From positions 62,001-126,000 of the forward strand of contig WQBJ01000005.1 in assembly GCA_013032095.1 (NCBI GenBank): DNA of 64,000 nt, read 5' to 3'. Under the pieces are notes generated by a model. It had not been told where the DNA came from. It saw only the letters and a list, made by a program, of their open reading frames with translations, and ran no database searches. A program made the translations under genes and the position numbers. The DNA comes from Ruegeria atlantica (GTDB taxonomy: Bacteria; Pseudomonadota; Alphaproteobacteria; Rhodobacterales; Rhodobacteraceae). This document shows, piece by piece, positions 8,642 to 16,703 of the stretch; position 1 is the stretch's first letter, and every line of letters begins with the position of its first letter.

Positions 8642-9403
8642 ATGCTGAAAACCCGCATCATTCCCTGTTTGGATGTCGCCGATGGCCGTGTGGTCAAGGG
8701 CGTGAATTTCGTTGGCCTGCGCGATGCGGGCGACCCGGTGGAATCGGCCAAGGCCTATGACGCCGCCGGTGCGGATGAGATCTGCTTCCTAGACATTCAC
8801 GCCACTCATGAAAACCGCGGCACCATGTTCGACGTGGTCCAGCGCACGGCAGAACAGTGCTTTGTCCCACTGACCGTCGGCGGAGGTGTCCGCACCAAGG
8901 ACGACGTGCGCGCGCTGTTGCTGGCAGGTGCCGACAAGGTCAGCTTCAATTCGGCCGCTGTGGCGAATCCCGATGTGATCGCGGAATCGGCGGATCAATT
9001 CGGCAGCCAATGCATCGTCTGCGCGATTGACGCCAAAACCGTGAGCCCCGGCAAATGGGAAATCTTTACTCACGGTGGCCGCAAACCCACCGGCATCGAT
9101 GCGGTGGAATTCGCCAAGACCGTGGTTGCCAAGGGCGCAGGGGAAATCCTGCTAACCTCGATGGACCGCGACGGCACCAAAGCGGGGTTCAATTTGCCAT
9201 TGACCCGCGAGATCTCCAACGCGGTTGACGTTCCCGTGATCGCCTCGGGCGGTGTCGGCAATCTCGACCATCTGATCGAGGGCGTGACCGAGGGCGGGGC
9301 CAGCGCCGTGCTTGCTGCCTCGATCTTCCATTTCGGTGAATACACCATACGCGAGGCCAAAGAGCACATGGCCGCCGCAGGCATTCCGATGAGGCTGACA
9401 TGA
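8642..9403 (+). CDS. hisF: Imidazole glycerol phosphate synthase, cyclase subunit
   Basis: 253 residues, (beta/alpha)8 barrel. Catalytic Asp11 is in PCLDVADG and the second catalytic Asp is in SMDRDGTK. With HisH it makes imidazoleglycerol phosphate and AICAR from PRFAR. Preceded by AAAGGAAAGCCC. Its last 4 bases overlap hisE (ATGA). Confidence 0.98.
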   Translation: MLKTRIIPCLDVADGRVVKGVNFVGLRDAGDPVESAKAYDAAGADEICFLDIHATHENRGTMFDVVQRTAEQCFVPLTVGGGVRTKDDVRALLLAGADKVSFNSAAVANPDVIAESADQFGSQCIVCAIDAKTVSPGKWEIFTHGGRKPTGIDAVEFAKTVVAKGAGEILLTSMDRDGTKAGFNLPLTREISNAVDVPVIASGGVGNLDHLIEGVTEGGASAVLAASIFHFGEYTIREAKEHMAAAGIPMRLT

Positions 9404-9717
9404 GCATTCTCAACGAACTGGCCGCCACCATCGAGGCCCGTAAAGGTGCTGATCCTGAAAGCAGCTGGACTGCCAAGCTGTTGGCCAAAGGCCCCGAGAA
9501 ATGTGCCGAGAAATTCGGGGAAGAAGCCGTAGAGGCCATCATCGAAGCGGTCAAGGACGACAAGGCTGGGCTGACAACCGAGGCTGCAGATGTGCTCTAT
9601 CACCTGCTGGTCATGCTGGCTGCGCGCGACGTGGCGCTTGAGGATGTTCTGGCCGAATTGGCCCGGCGTCAGGGCATCAGTGGGATCTCTGAAAAAGCCG
9701 CGCGCCCCAAGGGGTAA
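9400..9717 (+). CDS. hisE: Phosphoribosyl-ATP pyrophosphatase
   Basis: 105 residues. Single-function HisE of the MazG-like all-alpha fold, with the acidic metal-binding motif [13 protein letters not shown] and a second [10 protein letters not shown]-like motif ([14 protein letters not shown]). Hydrolyses PR-ATP to PR-AMP. It is not fused to HisI, as is usual in alphaproteobacteria. Overlaps hisF by 4 bp. Confidence 0.97.
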   Translation: MSILNELAATIEARKGADPESSWTAKLLAKGPEKCAEKFGEEAVEAIIEAVKDDKAGLTTEAADVLYHLLVMLAARDVALEDVLAELARRQGISGISEKAARPKG

Positions 9718-9789
9718 GCGCAGGGTTTCTTCGCAGCGCTCTGCCATTTATGATCGGCCTTCATGGTCCACAGATCGAAGGGCATTAGG

Positions 9790-10356
9790 ATGATCAGAGC
9801 TTTGGCCTGCGTGCTGGCCCTTGTGACACTGTCGGCTTGCGCTACGCCGCCAGCGTCGACCGGAGACGAGGTACAACGGCTTGCAACGGAAATCCGCAGC
9901 CTAGGCCCCGATATCGACCCCGAAGAGGCCGACCGCGCCGCCCGTATCGCCTATTCCTATACCGCGCAGCTGGTGCAGGAATATGAGATTACCGATCCCC
10001 CGCTGATCCACAACGCCAAGGTCAACAAGGGCCTGCGCCCGCGCGGGCTGTGCTGGCACTGGGCCGAGGATATCGAGCGCCGTCTGAAGCAGGAGAACTT
10101 CCAGACGCTTGATCTGCACCGCGCCATCGCCAATGCGGACAACCCGTTTCGAATTGACCACAGCACCGCCATCATCAGCCGCAAGGGTGAAACAATGTAT
10201 GACGGCGTGGTGCTGGACCCGTGGCGGTACGGTGGAGTGCTTTTCTGGTCGCCCCTGATCGACGACACTAAGTACGAGTGGGTGCCGCGCGAAGTTGTTT
10301 TGGAAAAACGCCGCGTGGAACAATATGGCGAACTATTACCCTATGTCAGCGGCTAG
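9790..10356 (+). CDS. Putative lipoprotein (hypothetical)
   Basis: 188 residues with a lipoprotein signal (MIRALACVLALVTLSAC, lipobox LSAC, lipidated Cys17), so envelope-located. The mature part has the pattern YTAQLVQEY...NAKVNKGLRPRGLCWHWAEDIERRL and FRIDHSTAIISRKG...GVVLDPWRYGG, with conserved Cys, His and Asp residues that could form a papain-like (transglutaminase-fold) site; this last point is a guess. Starts at 9790 after a short GG-rich leader; stands alone. Confidence 0.7.
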   Translation: MIRALACVLALVTLSACATPPASTGDEVQRLATEIRSLGPDIDPEEADRAARIAYSYTAQLVQEYEITDPPLIHNAKVNKGLRPRGLCWHWAEDIERRLKQENFQTLDLHRAIANADNPFRIDHSTAIISRKGETMYDGVVLDPWRYGGVLFWSPLIDDTKYEWVPREVVLEKRRVEQYGELLPYVSG

Positions 10357-10359
10357 AGT

Positions 10360-10830
10360 TCAGAGCTTCGACGAGATCACTCCGGTCGCAAACCCGCCCA
10401 TGCGCAGCTCACCGAACAAGCGCTGAAACTCGATCTTGGGGCAGCGGTTCATTACCACATCAACCTTGCGCGCCTGAGCAGCGGCAGCGGCATCAGTGTG
10501 TTCGACGCCGATCTGCATCCAGATCGTACGTAGGTTCGGGAATGCGGCCAGGGCCTCGTCCACAATCGGCGGCACGGATTCGGATCGGCGGAAGATATCG
10601 ACCATATCCACCGGCTCGGAAATCTCAGACAACGAAGCCCGTACTGACTGCCCGAACAACTCTTTGCCCGCGTGGCCCGGGTTGACCGGGATCACCGTGT
10701 ACCCTTTCAGCGAAAGATACCGCGCCACGTAATAGCTGGGCCGCACCGGGTTCATCGAAACACCCACCACTGCAATCACTTTGGTACGTTGCAGGACCTT
10801 TTTCAGAAATGCGTCAGAGTAGTCAGTCAT
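10360..10830 (-). CDS. CoA-binding domain protein (YccU-like)
   Basis: 156 residues, Rossmann-type CoA_binding_2 domain throughout: IAVVGVSMNPVRPSYYVARYL near residue 20, VIPVNPG, then VDMVDIFRRSE and IWMQIGVEH, ending NRCPKIEFQRL. These cytoplasmic proteins bind CoA; their cellular role is unclear. The start codon overlaps the stop of a 44-codon upstream frame (10827-10961). Confidence 0.88.
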   Translation of the reverse strand: MTDYSDAFLKKVLQRTKVIAVVGVSMNPVRPSYYVARYLSLKGYTVIPVNPGHAGKELFGQSVRASLSEISEPVDMVDIFRRSESVPPIVDEALAAFPNLRTIWMQIGVEHTDAAAAAQARKVDVVMNRCPKIEFQRLFGELRMGGFATGVISSKL

Positions 10831-10856
10831 AGCCGCACCCTATTCTGGATGCCCCA

Positions 10857-10888
10857 AAGAAAAAAGCGCTCAGGTCGAACCTGAGCGC
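10857..10888 (-). terminator. Rho-independent terminator (minus strand)
   Basis: Perfect 9-bp stem GCGCTCAGG/CCTGAGCGC (10866-10874 with 10880-10888) and a T-rich tail on the minus strand (10857-10865). It lies just upstream of the CoA-binding gene and ends a transcript that begins between it and the YHS-domain gene. Confidence 0.85.
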
Positions 10889-10975
10889 CAGTTGTTGGAA
10901 CGAGGGACAGTGAAATGACCCGCGGCAGTTCCGTTCCGCGGTCACTGTGACATTTAGGCATAAGTTGAGAGAAAA
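10857..10975 (-). ncRNA. Candidate small RNA or leader transcript
   Basis: A region of about 110 nt on the minus strand ends in the strong terminator at 10857-10888. It contains a further inverted repeat (GACCGCGG...CCGCGGGTC, about 10918-10944) and no normal-sized gene. A 44-codon frame (10961 to 10827) crosses the terminator and overlaps the next start by ATGA, so a leader peptide/attenuator is an alternative. No family was recognised. Confidence 0.3.
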
Positions 10976-10991
10976 AAAGAGGGGGTGCGCA

Positions 10992-11016
10992 TTTTTGTGA
11001 TGACAGATCACAAAAA
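10992..11016. promoter_or_regulatory. Perfect palindrome, possible operator or hairpin
   Basis: TTTTTGTGAT-GACAG-ATCACAAAAA: perfect 10-bp arms with a 5-bp spacer. It lies 12 bp downstream of the YHS gene and upstream of the candidate small transcript. It could be a regulator site (the TGTGA/TCACA core recalls CRP/FNR-type sites, but the spacing is 7 rather than 6) or a terminator hairpin for the YHS gene without a clear T-tail. Confidence 0.45.
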
Positions 11017-11028
11017 GCGGAAAGCCGC

Positions 11029-11481
11029 CTATTGTTCGTAGAGGATTACCGGCCAATGCGCCTCTGCCATGCGGATATATGCGGCACTGACTTCGCGCCA
11101 CATTTCTTCGATTTCCAACGAATGGGTCAGGTACAGGCGGCCATCCACCACCTGCCATGCCAAGGGATCCGTGCTGATCAGAACGCCTTGCGCCATGGCA
11201 TAGGCGCAATACCCACCGAACTGAGGCGCAAAGGACCGCGGGTCACGTTCGAACGCGTCACGGTTTTCAGCCGAGGCGAAATGCCACTCAGCCCCTTTCC
11301 AGACAACCGCGTATTCTGGTTGACCACGCACAGGTGATTCACCGTCGAAATAAGAAACCACATCGTACCCTGCCATCGCGGCGCCGTCGGTCGCGAAATA
11401 CACAGGCATTTCCTGCGCTTTCACAGCAGGAGTGATGAAGGAGGCGACCATTGCGCCCAGCAGAAAACGTCGAGTCAGCAT
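11029..11481 (-). CDS. YHS domain-containing exported protein
   Basis: 150 residues. The N-terminus has twin arginines and a hydrophobic stretch (MLTRRFLLGAMVASFITPAVKA), a Sec or Tat signal. A YHS domain follows at about residues 38-85: YDVVSYFDGESPVRG, WHFASAENRDAFERDP and FAPQFGGYCAYAM. YHS domains are small metal/heme-associated folds; this family is usually annotated only as YHS domain protein. The tail may contact other envelope proteins. Monocistronic. Confidence 0.85.
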   Translation of the reverse strand: MLTRRFLLGAMVASFITPAVKAQEMPVYFATDGAAMAGYDVVSYFDGESPVRGQPEYAVVWKGAEWHFASAENRDAFERDPRSFAPQFGGYCAYAMAQGVLISTDPLAWQVVDGRLYLTHSLEIEEMWREVSAAYIRMAEAHWPVILYEQ

Positions 11482-11587
11482 CTCGGACTTCGGATCAAAA
11501 ACATCAGGGTCTCAAGATGCAATATTTCGGCCCAAGTTGAACCCCAATTAACGGGGTTGTGATCACCTGTGTCGCCCGGACACCATG

Positions 11588-11902
11588 TCAATCAAAGATG
11601 TCTTCGATTGCGTCCCACGCTTCGTCCAGAACGCGCGAGAACATAGTTTTTTTCTTTTTCTGTTTCTTCTTCTTGTACGAGCCAGCAGATTTTCCGCTGT
11701 CGTGCCTGACCTTGCTCTCGGTCAGTTTGCGCTTGGGCACCATCTTGAGGTCATGCAGCGGCGCTCCGCAACTCGAACAGCTCAACTCATGACGTTGCTG
11801 CCCTTTCAGAACCAACGCGGCGCGGGTCCCGCAATAGCAGCAGGTGGCGATTTTGGACGGGCTGGGAATGGGTGCCTCCTGTCTATCTGTGCCTTGAGGC
11901 AT
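11588..11902 (-). CDS. Zinc-ribbon-like hypothetical protein
   Basis: 104 residues from the ATG at 11902. Two CxxC pairs (CCYCG near residue 21 and CSSCG near 40) suggest a small zinc ribbon. A very basic segment (YKKKKQKKKKTM, about residues 75-86) and an acidic amphipathic end (DEAWDAIEDIFD) follow. The first 20 bases overlap rlmB. A strong AGGAGG lies inside the frame, 5 bases before an ATT codon at 11867-11869, so the true product may be about 93 residues with a non-standard start. Nucleic-acid binding is plausible but not shown. Confidence 0.65.
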   Translation of the reverse strand: MPQGTDRQEAPIPSPSKIATCCYCGTRAALVLKGQQRHELSCSSCGAPLHDLKMVPKRKLTESKVRHDSGKSAGSYKKKKQKKKKTMFSRVLDEAWDAIEDIFD

Positions 11903-12656
11903 ATAGGGCTATTGCAGCCGCATTTGAGACGTTGAGCGACCCGAACCCGCCAGCTGCGTCGATTTTCACCAACTGATCAACGGTTTCTTTCGTTTTCTGT
12001 CGCAATCCGGGTCCTTCGGCTCCAAGCACCAGCGCAACCGGCCGATCCAGCTTGGCCCCCAGAGCCATTTCGATCGTCTCATCAGCCTCACCATCCAAGC
12101 CAAGAACCAAGAAACCCATATTCTGCAACTCGACAATGGCATCAGCCAAATTGCGTACCCGCAGATAAGGCTGACGTTCCAGCGCACCGCTGGCCGTTTT
12201 TGCCAGGGCACCGGTTTCGGGCGCCGAGTGGTGCCGTGTGCCGATTACTGCGCTTGCCCCAAGAACTTCTGCCGAACGCAGAATCGCCCCAACATTGTGC
12301 GGGTCAGTCACGCGGTCCAGCAGAATCACGCGGGGATGTTCGCGACCGATACAGTTCTCGGCCAGCCCACCCCAGTCCAGAGGCTTCACCTCAAGCGCCG
12401 CCCCCTGATGAACCGACCCCGGGTCAATTGGCGCCGTGAACTTGCGCGGGTCAACCATTTCGGCCTCAATCCCTGCAAATTCAATCGCTTCGGCCAGTTT
12501 ATCGCGCGCGTTCCGCGTTACGATCAGGCGCAGTTTTTGCCGCTTCGGGTTCATCAATGCGTCCCGCACAGCGTGTAGGCCGAACAGCCAGACGGTTTCC
12601 GCGGCGGCCGCTTTGCGCGCCTGCTCCTTCTCAACGACCCACTTGGGTTTCTTCAT
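11883..12656 (-). CDS. rlmB: TrmH-family 23S rRNA (guanosine-2'-O-)-methyltransferase
   Basis: About 257 residues from the ATG at 12656, which has GGAGG nine bases upstream; a GTG at 12743 would add 29 residues but has a badly placed ribosome site. SPOUT-type 2'-O-ribose methyltransferase: an N-terminal substrate-binding domain (WLFGLHAVRDAL), then DRVTDPHNVGAILRSAE (motif 1), LVLGAEGPGLR (motif 2) and SLNVSNAAAIALY (motif 3), which form the SAM knot. It modifies 23S rRNA in E. coli; the exact target here is inferred. The 5' end faces tRNA-Tyr on the other strand. Confidence 0.9.
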   Translation of the reverse strand: MKKPKWVVEKEQARKAAAAETVWLFGLHAVRDALMNPKRQKLRLIVTRNARDKLAEAIEFAGIEAEMVDPRKFTAPIDPGSVHQGAALEVKPLDWGGLAENCIGREHPRVILLDRVTDPHNVGAILRSAEVLGASAVIGTRHHSAPETGALAKTASGALERQPYLRVRNLADAIVELQNMGFLVLGLDGEADETIEMALGAKLDRPVALVLGAEGPGLRQKTKETVDQLVKIDAAGGFGSLNVSNAAAIALYASRHR

Positions 12657-12773
12657 TTTCTTGGGCCTCCGGGCCGGGAATTCGGTTTCCTGCGCCAAAG
12701 CGGAATTTTCCTGTTGACGCTCCTTTAAGGCGCTAGTAATCACGCCTCCACGTCAGGTGCAACGCCTGACAGT

Positions 12774-12857
12774 GGGCGACAGGCCGCAAGGTGTGGCAGG
12801 GGACTGTAACTCCCTCGCGGAGACGCACGCCTGGTTCGATTCCAGGGTCGCCCACCA
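12774..12857 (+). tRNA. tRNA-Tyr (GTA)
   Basis: 84-nt class II tRNA. The acceptor stem is GGGCGAC/GTCGCCC with an encoded CCA, the anticodon loop CTGTAAC gives GTA, a long variable arm follows, and the T-arm carries GGTTCGATTCC. A minus-strand frame across it is an artefact. Confidence 0.96.
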
Positions 12858-12934
12858 TATCCTTTTTCTCAGAATTGAAACCTGCAGTCTCCCATTCCAG
12901 GTCCGCAGGCTCATCCCGCCTCTACCGCACTGTT

Positions 12935-13850
12935 GATTCCTATTCCTTCGACCGCGGCTTTGCGTCTTCGACCGGCAAATCGGCGCCAGGGCGCATAGGC
13001 TGGCCACGTATCCGGTTTCGCCTGATGGCCGGATTATGGAATAGCAAAACTCACCACCGTTGGCGAGCACGCCAGATGTGATGGCCTGCAGTCCGGCGGA
13101 ATAGCGGGCCTGATCCTCGGTCAGAATGGACGGCGTCACCAGTTTTTTGAACCGGACAGCGCCAGACCATCGCCCTGCTGTAACATCGTATCCAGCCGGT
13201 TTTTCTGCAGAACCAGTTCGCCTTTATTTGTAAGCAGCCCGATTCCGATTTTCAGACGATCAAGTACTGATGCCAGCGCATTGAAGCGTGCGCACAACAG
13301 ACGAAATGGCCGCAGCATTCCCAGAGCAGTGGAGAAATGCAGCATATAGTCCGCGGCGTCTCTGACAGCTGTTTTTGTTAACCCGGAGTGCCCATTCGGA
13401 AAGTTGATCGTAATGTCGTCAAACCAGATGGGTGCAACCAAAAGCCTAGCCGTGCAACGCCGATCCAGTCCCAGATGCTCTCTTTGCCAAAGGTTTGCCG
13501 GTAACTGCGAGGCCGGCAGCCGCAGCCTTCTTCTTCGGACAGGAACTCAAAATGCGCTTTCGGCCGCCCAATGCCTGAATTGTCACCTGCTCATCCTGGC
13601 CGAATTTTTCCATGAACTCGACTATGAGGGCCGAGAGGTCAGGAAGACTCAGGTAGAGTTGAGACACTAGCGGTTCGGCCTGGTCGTTGAACATTAGAGA
13701 CGAGCCTTTTGCGCCATAACGCCCGGCGAAATGGTCGAGAGAATCGCTGAAGGGGAATTCCGAATCGATGCCGCTGTAAATGCCGGAGATCAGGGCGTGG
13801 TCGGTCTTGTACTTTGGGTCAATCTGAACACCTACGGCTGAACGGCGCAC
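12935..13850 (-). pseudogene. Decayed LuxR-family (helix-turn-helix) transcriptional regulator
   Basis: Pieces in different frames add up to the N-terminal sensory part of the LuxR-type regulators common in Rhodobacteraceae. From 13850: HALISGIYSGIDSEFPF...LDHFAGRYGAKGSSL. In another frame from about 13441: MLHFSTALGMLRPF...LDRLKIGIGLL and QQGDGLALSG. In the first frame again from 13139: IIRPSGETGYVASL. A further shift follows near 12980. At least two to three frameshifts are needed, and the C-terminal DNA-binding HTH domain is absent; the remnant stops about 80 bp from tRNA-Tyr. Family assignment is by pattern memory (DGLAL, LDRL..G motifs). Confidence 0.7.
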
Positions 13851-13894
13851 GACACCAGTGCGCTAGCCGTATGCACATTAATTGAACCGGCCTG

Positions 13895-14416
13895 TCAGGC
13901 CGCCGCTGAACGCTGCGCGTTTATCCGCTCAAACCACGCTATGATTGCGTCTAGATCGGGCTCCAGCATCTCTGCGGCACCGCCTGTGAAGTCCTGAAAC
14001 TTTTCTTCGTTCAGCCCGTTCACACCAACAAGCACGGGAATGTCCAGACCCAGTGCCTCGCCTATCACCGGGCGGAAACCGCGACCATCGGATTCATGCT
14101 TCCCGAACTTGTTGATGATCAATAGATCCGGCGAATCTTCCAGCGAATTGGAAACCAGCCCCACGGCTTGCTCCAGAGCTGCCGGGTCGAGACGGCACCC
14201 CCGCGCATGCTCACCCAGCGATTGGGATATGCGGATGGTCTCTCCGTCCGGCAAAACGCGAACATCCATGTCGCACTTGCTGCTGTCGGCGCATTCGGTG
14301 TTGGTCTGCACGACACCGGCCAGCCTGGCACCTTTGGCCAGCAAGTGTTCGGCAACCGTGCTCAGCAAGCGATCAGTCGCACCGCGGTCGGTGGTGGTGA
14401 CATAGGCCAGATACAT
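13895..14416 (-). CDS. DUF2478 family protein
   Basis: 173 residues. Resembles DUF2478 proteins, which have a nucleotide-binding (NTPase THEP1-like) fold. It begins MYLAYVTTTDRGATDRLL and continues with ARLAGVVQTNT, a Cys-containing segment ADSSKCDMDVRVLPDG, LLIINKFGKHESDGRGF and a VPVLVGV strand. Members are often found near molybdate transport or Mo-enzyme genes, but none is visible here. The start at 14416 gives the conserved N-terminus; upstream codons of the longer frame overlap nnrU. The canonical P-loop is not obvious. Confidence 0.8.
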   Translation of the reverse strand: MYLAYVTTTDRGATDRLLSTVAEHLLAKGARLAGVVQTNTECADSSKCDMDVRVLPDGETIRISQSLGEHARGCRLDPAALEQAVGLVSNSLEDSPDLLIINKFGKHESDGRGFRPVIGEALGLDIPVLVGVNGLNEEKFQDFTGGAAEMLEPDLDAIIAWFERINAQRSAAA

Positions 14417-14487
14417 TGAAAGACCCTCATAGTCTAAAGTGTGACATTCCAGATAGCACGCATGGCCCAGTCCGACCACTCCTTGCG

Positions 14488-15153
14488 TTACGGCAGGGGC
14501 GAAAGGCCGATCACAGGTGCGTGCAGGTGAAGCAGAACGACAAAGACAGAAAGCGCTAATATGCCGATCCAAAGGCTGGGCCAAGGGGTCGGAGCGCGCA
14601 GGGAAAATCGCGAAGTGTTCCGGGACAGGCGCGTCCATTCGATCCCCATGTCGCGCGCCTTACGCCGGTCGATCAAAGCCATACCCCAGGCTGCAAATCC
14701 CGCAAACAGGCCAAACAGAATGACGTGAGACAGACTGCCATTGGCCAAAAGATGCGCCAGCGCCCACAGCATCAAGGCCGCAAGTAGCGGGTGGCGTGTG
14801 GTCCGCAGAATGCCCGGCTTTTCAGGGTCGAATCGTTGATGTCCCAGCCCGCCGAAGGAGAACGGGTTTTGGATCGTCAACCCTGCCACGGCCAGCCAAC
14901 ATACTACCGGCATAACCAGCAGCGGCACCCAGCGCAGGACGGCGAACGGCGGAATCACCTCGACATAAGGCGCTTGTGCCGCGGCCACGATCAGCCAGCC
15001 CAGCACCAATAAGGACAAAGCGGAATAGGCTGCAAAATACCTCTTACGGCCCATCATCTCGATCAGACGCCCACGCATGGCGGGCCGCGCCGGGATGGCG
15101 TGGGTTAGCAGAAAGGTGATCAGTGCAGCAAGAAATAGGGCCCAACCCAGCAT
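14488..15153 (-). CDS. NnrU family membrane protein
   Basis: 221 residues with about six transmembrane helices. The NnrU hallmarks are present: THAIPARPAMRGRLIEMMGRKRYFAAYS near the N-terminus and FDPEKPGILRTTRHPLLAALMLWALAHLLANG centrally. NnrU was first described with nitrite/nitric-oxide reduction genes in denitrifiers and resembles isoprenylcysteine methyltransferase-fold proteins; no denitrification genes lie nearby. The ATG at 15153 has GGAG six bases upstream and is preferred over the ATG at 15165. Confidence 0.9.
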   Translation of the reverse strand: MLGWALFLAALITFLLTHAIPARPAMRGRLIEMMGRKRYFAAYSALSLLVLGWLIVAAAQAPYVEVIPPFAVLRWVPLLVMPVVCWLAVAGLTIQNPFSFGGLGHQRFDPEKPGILRTTRHPLLAALMLWALAHLLANGSLSHVILFGLFAGFAAWGMALIDRRKARDMGIEWTRLSRNTSRFSLRAPTPWPSLWIGILALSVFVVLLHLHAPVIGLSPLP

Positions 15154-15309
15154 TGTAGTCTCCATTAGCGTTGATCCCGATTTAAGCCCGACATTCAGGA
15201 TGGTCTTTGTCCAAAATCAAGTGGGACACGACGTTGGATTGTTCCCAACAAGCCGAGGGTTTCTTGCAACCCGACAAGGAAAACGCAACTGTGCGGGTGG
15301 AGGACCCCG

Positions 15310-15972
15310 ATGCACCATTTCGATGAGATATACGCTATGGCCGCCAACCGGCACGGCGGGCCAGACGCTCTGGAAGCAAAGCTGACCAAACCCAGAAGCG
15401 TTGCAGAGCTTGCCGCCCTGCCCGAGGATCGTTGGCTTTCGATCATCACCAAGTGTATCTTCCAGGCCGGGTTCAATTGGAAGGTCATTGAAAACAAGTG
15501 GGACGGATTCGAAACCGCCTTTGACGGGTTCGATGTTGGGCGTTGCGCGTTCATGGATGATGAGAAGTTTGACGCCCTGCTTCAGGACAAACGCATTGTG
15601 CGCAACGGCACCAAGATCGCCACTGTTCGGGACAACGCGGCCTTTCTGCTAGAGCTGCGTCAGGAAGGTGGTGTGGGTCATGTTCTGGGAGGCTGGCCTT
15701 CGACCGATTACATTGGTCTGCTCGCGATGTTGGCCAAACGTGGGTCACGTCTTGGCGGGGCTTCTGCCCAGTACGCAATGCGGTTCGCAGGGCGCGACAG
15801 TTTCATCCTTTCGCAGGATGTAACCGCACGCCTGATTGCCGAAGGCGTAGTCGATAAGTCTCCGAGTTCGAAAAAAGCGATGGCAGCCGTGCAAGACGCC
15901 TTCAACACATGGATGAACCAGTCCGGGCGGTCACTAACGGAAATAAGCCGCGTTTTGGCAATGAGCCTATGA
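15310..15972 (+). CDS. DNA-3-methyladenine glycosylase I-like protein
   Basis: 220 residues, HhH-GPD superfamily, similar to Tag-type base excision repair glycosylases but diverged. Recognisable segments are IITKCIFQAGFNWKVIENKWDGFETAF, RNGTKIATVRDNAAFLLE and a C-terminal helical region; several COG2818-type residues are present. The zinc-binding Cys/His set of E. coli Tag is not evident. GGAGGACCCCG precedes the ATG. The substrate should be treated as unproven. Confidence 0.75.
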   Translation: MHHFDEIYAMAANRHGGPDALEAKLTKPRSVAELAALPEDRWLSIITKCIFQAGFNWKVIENKWDGFETAFDGFDVGRCAFMDDEKFDALLQDKRIVRNGTKIATVRDNAAFLLELRQEGGVGHVLGGWPSTDYIGLLAMLAKRGSRLGGASAQYAMRFAGRDSFILSQDVTARLIAEGVVDKSPSSKKAMAAVQDAFNTWMNQSGRSLTEISRVLAMSL

Positions 15973-16013
15973 AAACCAGTTGCAGAGCGGATGCATCAGA
16001 TTAGGCTTCATGT

Positions 16014-16700
16014 ATGGCTTGGCGCATTTTGATGACGTTTTTTTTGCTGTTAGCCTCCTGCGGTCGCCCGCTGACGGATCAGGAGCGCGCATTTGCGAGC
16101 ACCGTTCAGGGCGACACACTGAATTTGGACCGAGTACGCCTTGTCGAGGGCGCACCGGTCGCGCCGATTACCTATTACCGCAAGTCTCGTCCACGCCTTG
16201 CATGCCGCGAACGTATCCTGCCGCCTCCGAAAGAGGGCATTGTGACGGGAAAGCCTGCCGCTGTGGCGCTGTTCAACAAGGTCTATTTTACGCAAGAGTG
16301 GTACCTTGAGGACTATATGTCCGACTTCCCCGAACAGATGAACCTAATCGGGGCCATGTTGCTGGCGCATGAGCTAACCCATGTCTGGCAATGGCAGAAT
16401 CGAAAAATCACCGGCTATCACCCGTTGCGGGCCGCAGCCGAGCATAGCGGCAACAAAGACCCCTACCTGTTCGATCTGGAAACATCACCCGACTTCCTAT
16501 CCTACGGCTTTGAACAGCAAGGCGCGATAGTCGAGGAATATATCTGTTGCCGGGCTTTGGACCCGCAAGCCCCCCGCACCCAGCGCCTGCACGACATGCT
16601 GGGTGCGCATTTCGATCTGTCGCCACTGCCGGACCAGCCGCGCGAGCGCGATATCGTGATCCCGTGGGGCGGCGCCGAGATCGAAGGCATTTGCCGCTAG
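16014..16700 (+). CDS. Lipoprotein with HExxH zinc-protease-like motif
   Basis: 228 residues, family not named with certainty. Lipoprotein signal MAWRILMTFFLLLASC (lipidated Cys16). The core holds AHELTHVWQW, with His119, Glu120 and His123 forming an HExxH zinc motif, and a downstream AIVEEYICC segment (about residues 180-188) that could supply a third, glutamate, ligand as in gluzincins. The N-terminal half has Cys64 and basic residues. A peptidase role at the inner face of the outer membrane is inferred. Start chosen as the first ATG; 16032 is also possible. Confidence 0.6.
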   Translation: MAWRILMTFFLLLASCGRPLTDQERAFASTVQGDTLNLDRVRLVEGAPVAPITYYRKSRPRLACRERILPPPKEGIVTGKPAAVALFNKVYFTQEWYLEDYMSDFPEQMNLIGAMLLAHELTHVWQWQNRKITGYHPLRAAAEHSGNKDPYLFDLETSPDFLSYGFEQQGAIVEEYICCRALDPQAPRTQRLHDMLGAHFDLSPLPDQPRERDIVIPWGGAEIEGICR

Positions 16701-16703
16701 GAC

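Noticed and set aside
12753-13139. 128-codon minus-strand frame
   Set aside because: Its C-terminal part is the antisense of tRNA-Tyr; only the N-terminal 53 codons match the regulator remnant and are counted in the pseudogene.
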